DNA from: Ktedonobacterales bacterium
Lineage (GTDB): Bacteria > Chloroflexota > Ktedonobacteria > Ktedonobacterales > JADMIN01
NCBI GenBank assembly: GCA_025450405.1
Contig: JANWHL010000253.1
Span: 1 to 5,367 of the forward strand
Direction of reading: 5' to 3'
DNA length: 5,367 nt
The translations under genes and the position numbers were made by a program. Shown here one piece after another: positions 4,600-5,367 of the stretch. The notes beneath the pieces are model-generated. The model was not told the DNA's origin. It ran no database searches and saw only the letters and a list, made by a program, of their open reading frames with translations. Every line of letters starts with the position of its first letter. Within the stretch, counting starts at the first letter, position 1.

Positions 4600-5367
4600 A
4601 TGGCAGCGGCGGATTCTGAGGAACACACCAATGGACATGTGGCGCATGACGCGCATGACGCGCACGGCGAACCACGCCCCCGCTGGCGCAACTATACCGC
4701 GTTCGTCCTCTCCGGCGGCGGCGCTCGTGGCGCATTCCAGGTTGGAGCGTTGCGCGCGCTGCTGGAGCATGGCGAGCGGCCGCAGTTGATCGTCGGCACG
4801 AGCATCGGCGCATGGAACGGCGCCATGTTGGCGCACGCGCCGACCCTCGCGCAGCTTGACACGCTGGCCGACCTGTGGCGATCGGCGCATCCGGTGCGCG
4901 TGCTCCTGGGCCGGGAGCCGGTAGCGGGTGCGCGTCCCCAGGCGGTGCGCGGGATGCTGATGCTGGCGGCGGCGCAGCGTGTCGCGGCGGGCCATCCATC
5001 GCTCTACGGGGACGCGGGCCTACACCAGTTCGTCGTCAAGTCGCTGGGCGAGGGGGCGACCTTCGAGGAGCTCGCGATCCCGCTGCGGGTCATCGCGACG
5101 GATATGACGCGCGGCGCCCGCACCGTGCTCTCTAGCGGGCTTTTGGCTCCCGCCGTGCTGGCCTCGTCGGCGATACCGGGCGTCTTCCCGCCGGTGCGCA
5201 TCGGCGACACGGTGTATGTGGACGGCGGCGTGGTGGACAACGCGAGCATCGAGACGGCGCTGGCGATGGGCGCGCGGCGCATCTTTATCGTGGATGTCGG
5301 CCTGGACCCGGCCGACTCAGGGCCGTGGGGCGACGCGAGCGCGACTCCTAAGCCCTCGCGCCGCCAC
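4600..5367 (+). CDS. Patatin-like phospholipase, 3'-truncated
   Basis: The reading frame stays open for 256 codons and leaves the right edge. It encodes a patatin-family lipid acyl hydrolase (bacterial RssA/YlbK-like type), acting through a Ser-Asp dyad. The oxyanion motif SGGGARGAFQVGAL lies at residues 38-51, the nucleophile elbow GTSIG at 66-70 (Ser68), and the catalytic Asp in DGGVVDN at 208-214 (Asp208). The IPLRVIATDM (160-169) and ASSAIPGVFPPV (188-199) segments are family signatures, so the core is nearly complete. The N-terminus (residues 1-32) is an unusual hydrophilic extension with His at 9, 13, 16, 19 and 22. No signal peptide or membrane helix is seen before the core, so it is probably cytosolic or peripheral. 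The start ATG 4600 is preceded by GGGGAG (4586-4591) at eight bases. Substrate unknown. Confidence 0.92.
   Translation, partial: MAAADSEEHTNGHVAHDAHDAHGEPRPRWRNYTAFVLSGGGARGAFQVGALRALLEHGERPQLIVGTSIGAWNGAMLAHAPTLAQLDTLADLWRSAHPVRVLLGREPVAGARPQAVRGMLMLAAAQRVAAGHPSLYGDAGLHQFVVKSLGEGATFEELAIPLRVIATDMTRGARTVLSSGLLAPAVLASSAIPGVFPPVRIGDTVYVDGGVVDNASIETALAMGARRIFIVDVGLDPADSGPWGDASATPKPSRRH

Noticed and set aside
3757..4995. 412-residue minus-strand open frame across aroE and the patatin start
   Set aside because: It is antisense to two genes with intact catalytic motifs. Its Arg/Gln/His-rich translation is typical of a GC-rich shadow frame.

Overview
This is a GC-rich bacterial chromosomal window with densely packed genes, good Shine-Dalgarno sites and short GC-rich palindromic repeats in the gaps. 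The repeats (a C-rich arm, a small loop and a G-rich arm flanked by a CCTCAC-type tail) and the gene content recall Chloroflexota such as Ktedonobacteria or Thermomicrobia. That placement is an inference from style, not from a marker gene.

Layout, left to right. Positions 1-534 hold the 3' part of a MIP-family (aquaporin/glycerol facilitator) channel gene that starts before the window. A spacer with a palindromic repeat follows (535-727). Next is a same-strand cluster of three genes: a VOC/glyoxalase-fold protein (728-1153), a HIT-family nucleotide hydrolase/transferase (1218-1691) and a second, complete MIP channel (1719-2468, or from 1698). The two channels are clearly paralogous: about half of the positions are identical over the shared 140 residues by hand count, with the same NPA-to-NPA spacing. 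They bracket the VOC and HIT genes.

Convergent to this cluster is a minus-strand gene (3146-2490). It encodes an unrecognised protein with a long, probably disordered N-terminus and a ParB/sulfiredoxin-like C-terminal region. A 445-base divergent spacer (3147-3591) contains promoter-like sequence and a facing pair of the palindromic repeats. After it, on the plus strand, come shikimate dehydrogenase (aroE, 3592-4467), another palindromic repeat with an extended -10-like site, and a patatin-like phospholipase that runs off the right edge (4600-5367).

The genes do not form one obvious pathway. AroE is housekeeping (aromatic amino acid biosynthesis), the MIP proteins are membrane channels, and HIT, VOC and patatin are broad enzyme families whose substrates cannot be read from the sequence. 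I see no RNA gene, CRISPR array, insertion sequence or phage gene. The items most worth a second look are the orphan ParB-like protein, the diverged channel pair with non-standard predicted pore residues, and the four-copy palindromic repeat family.
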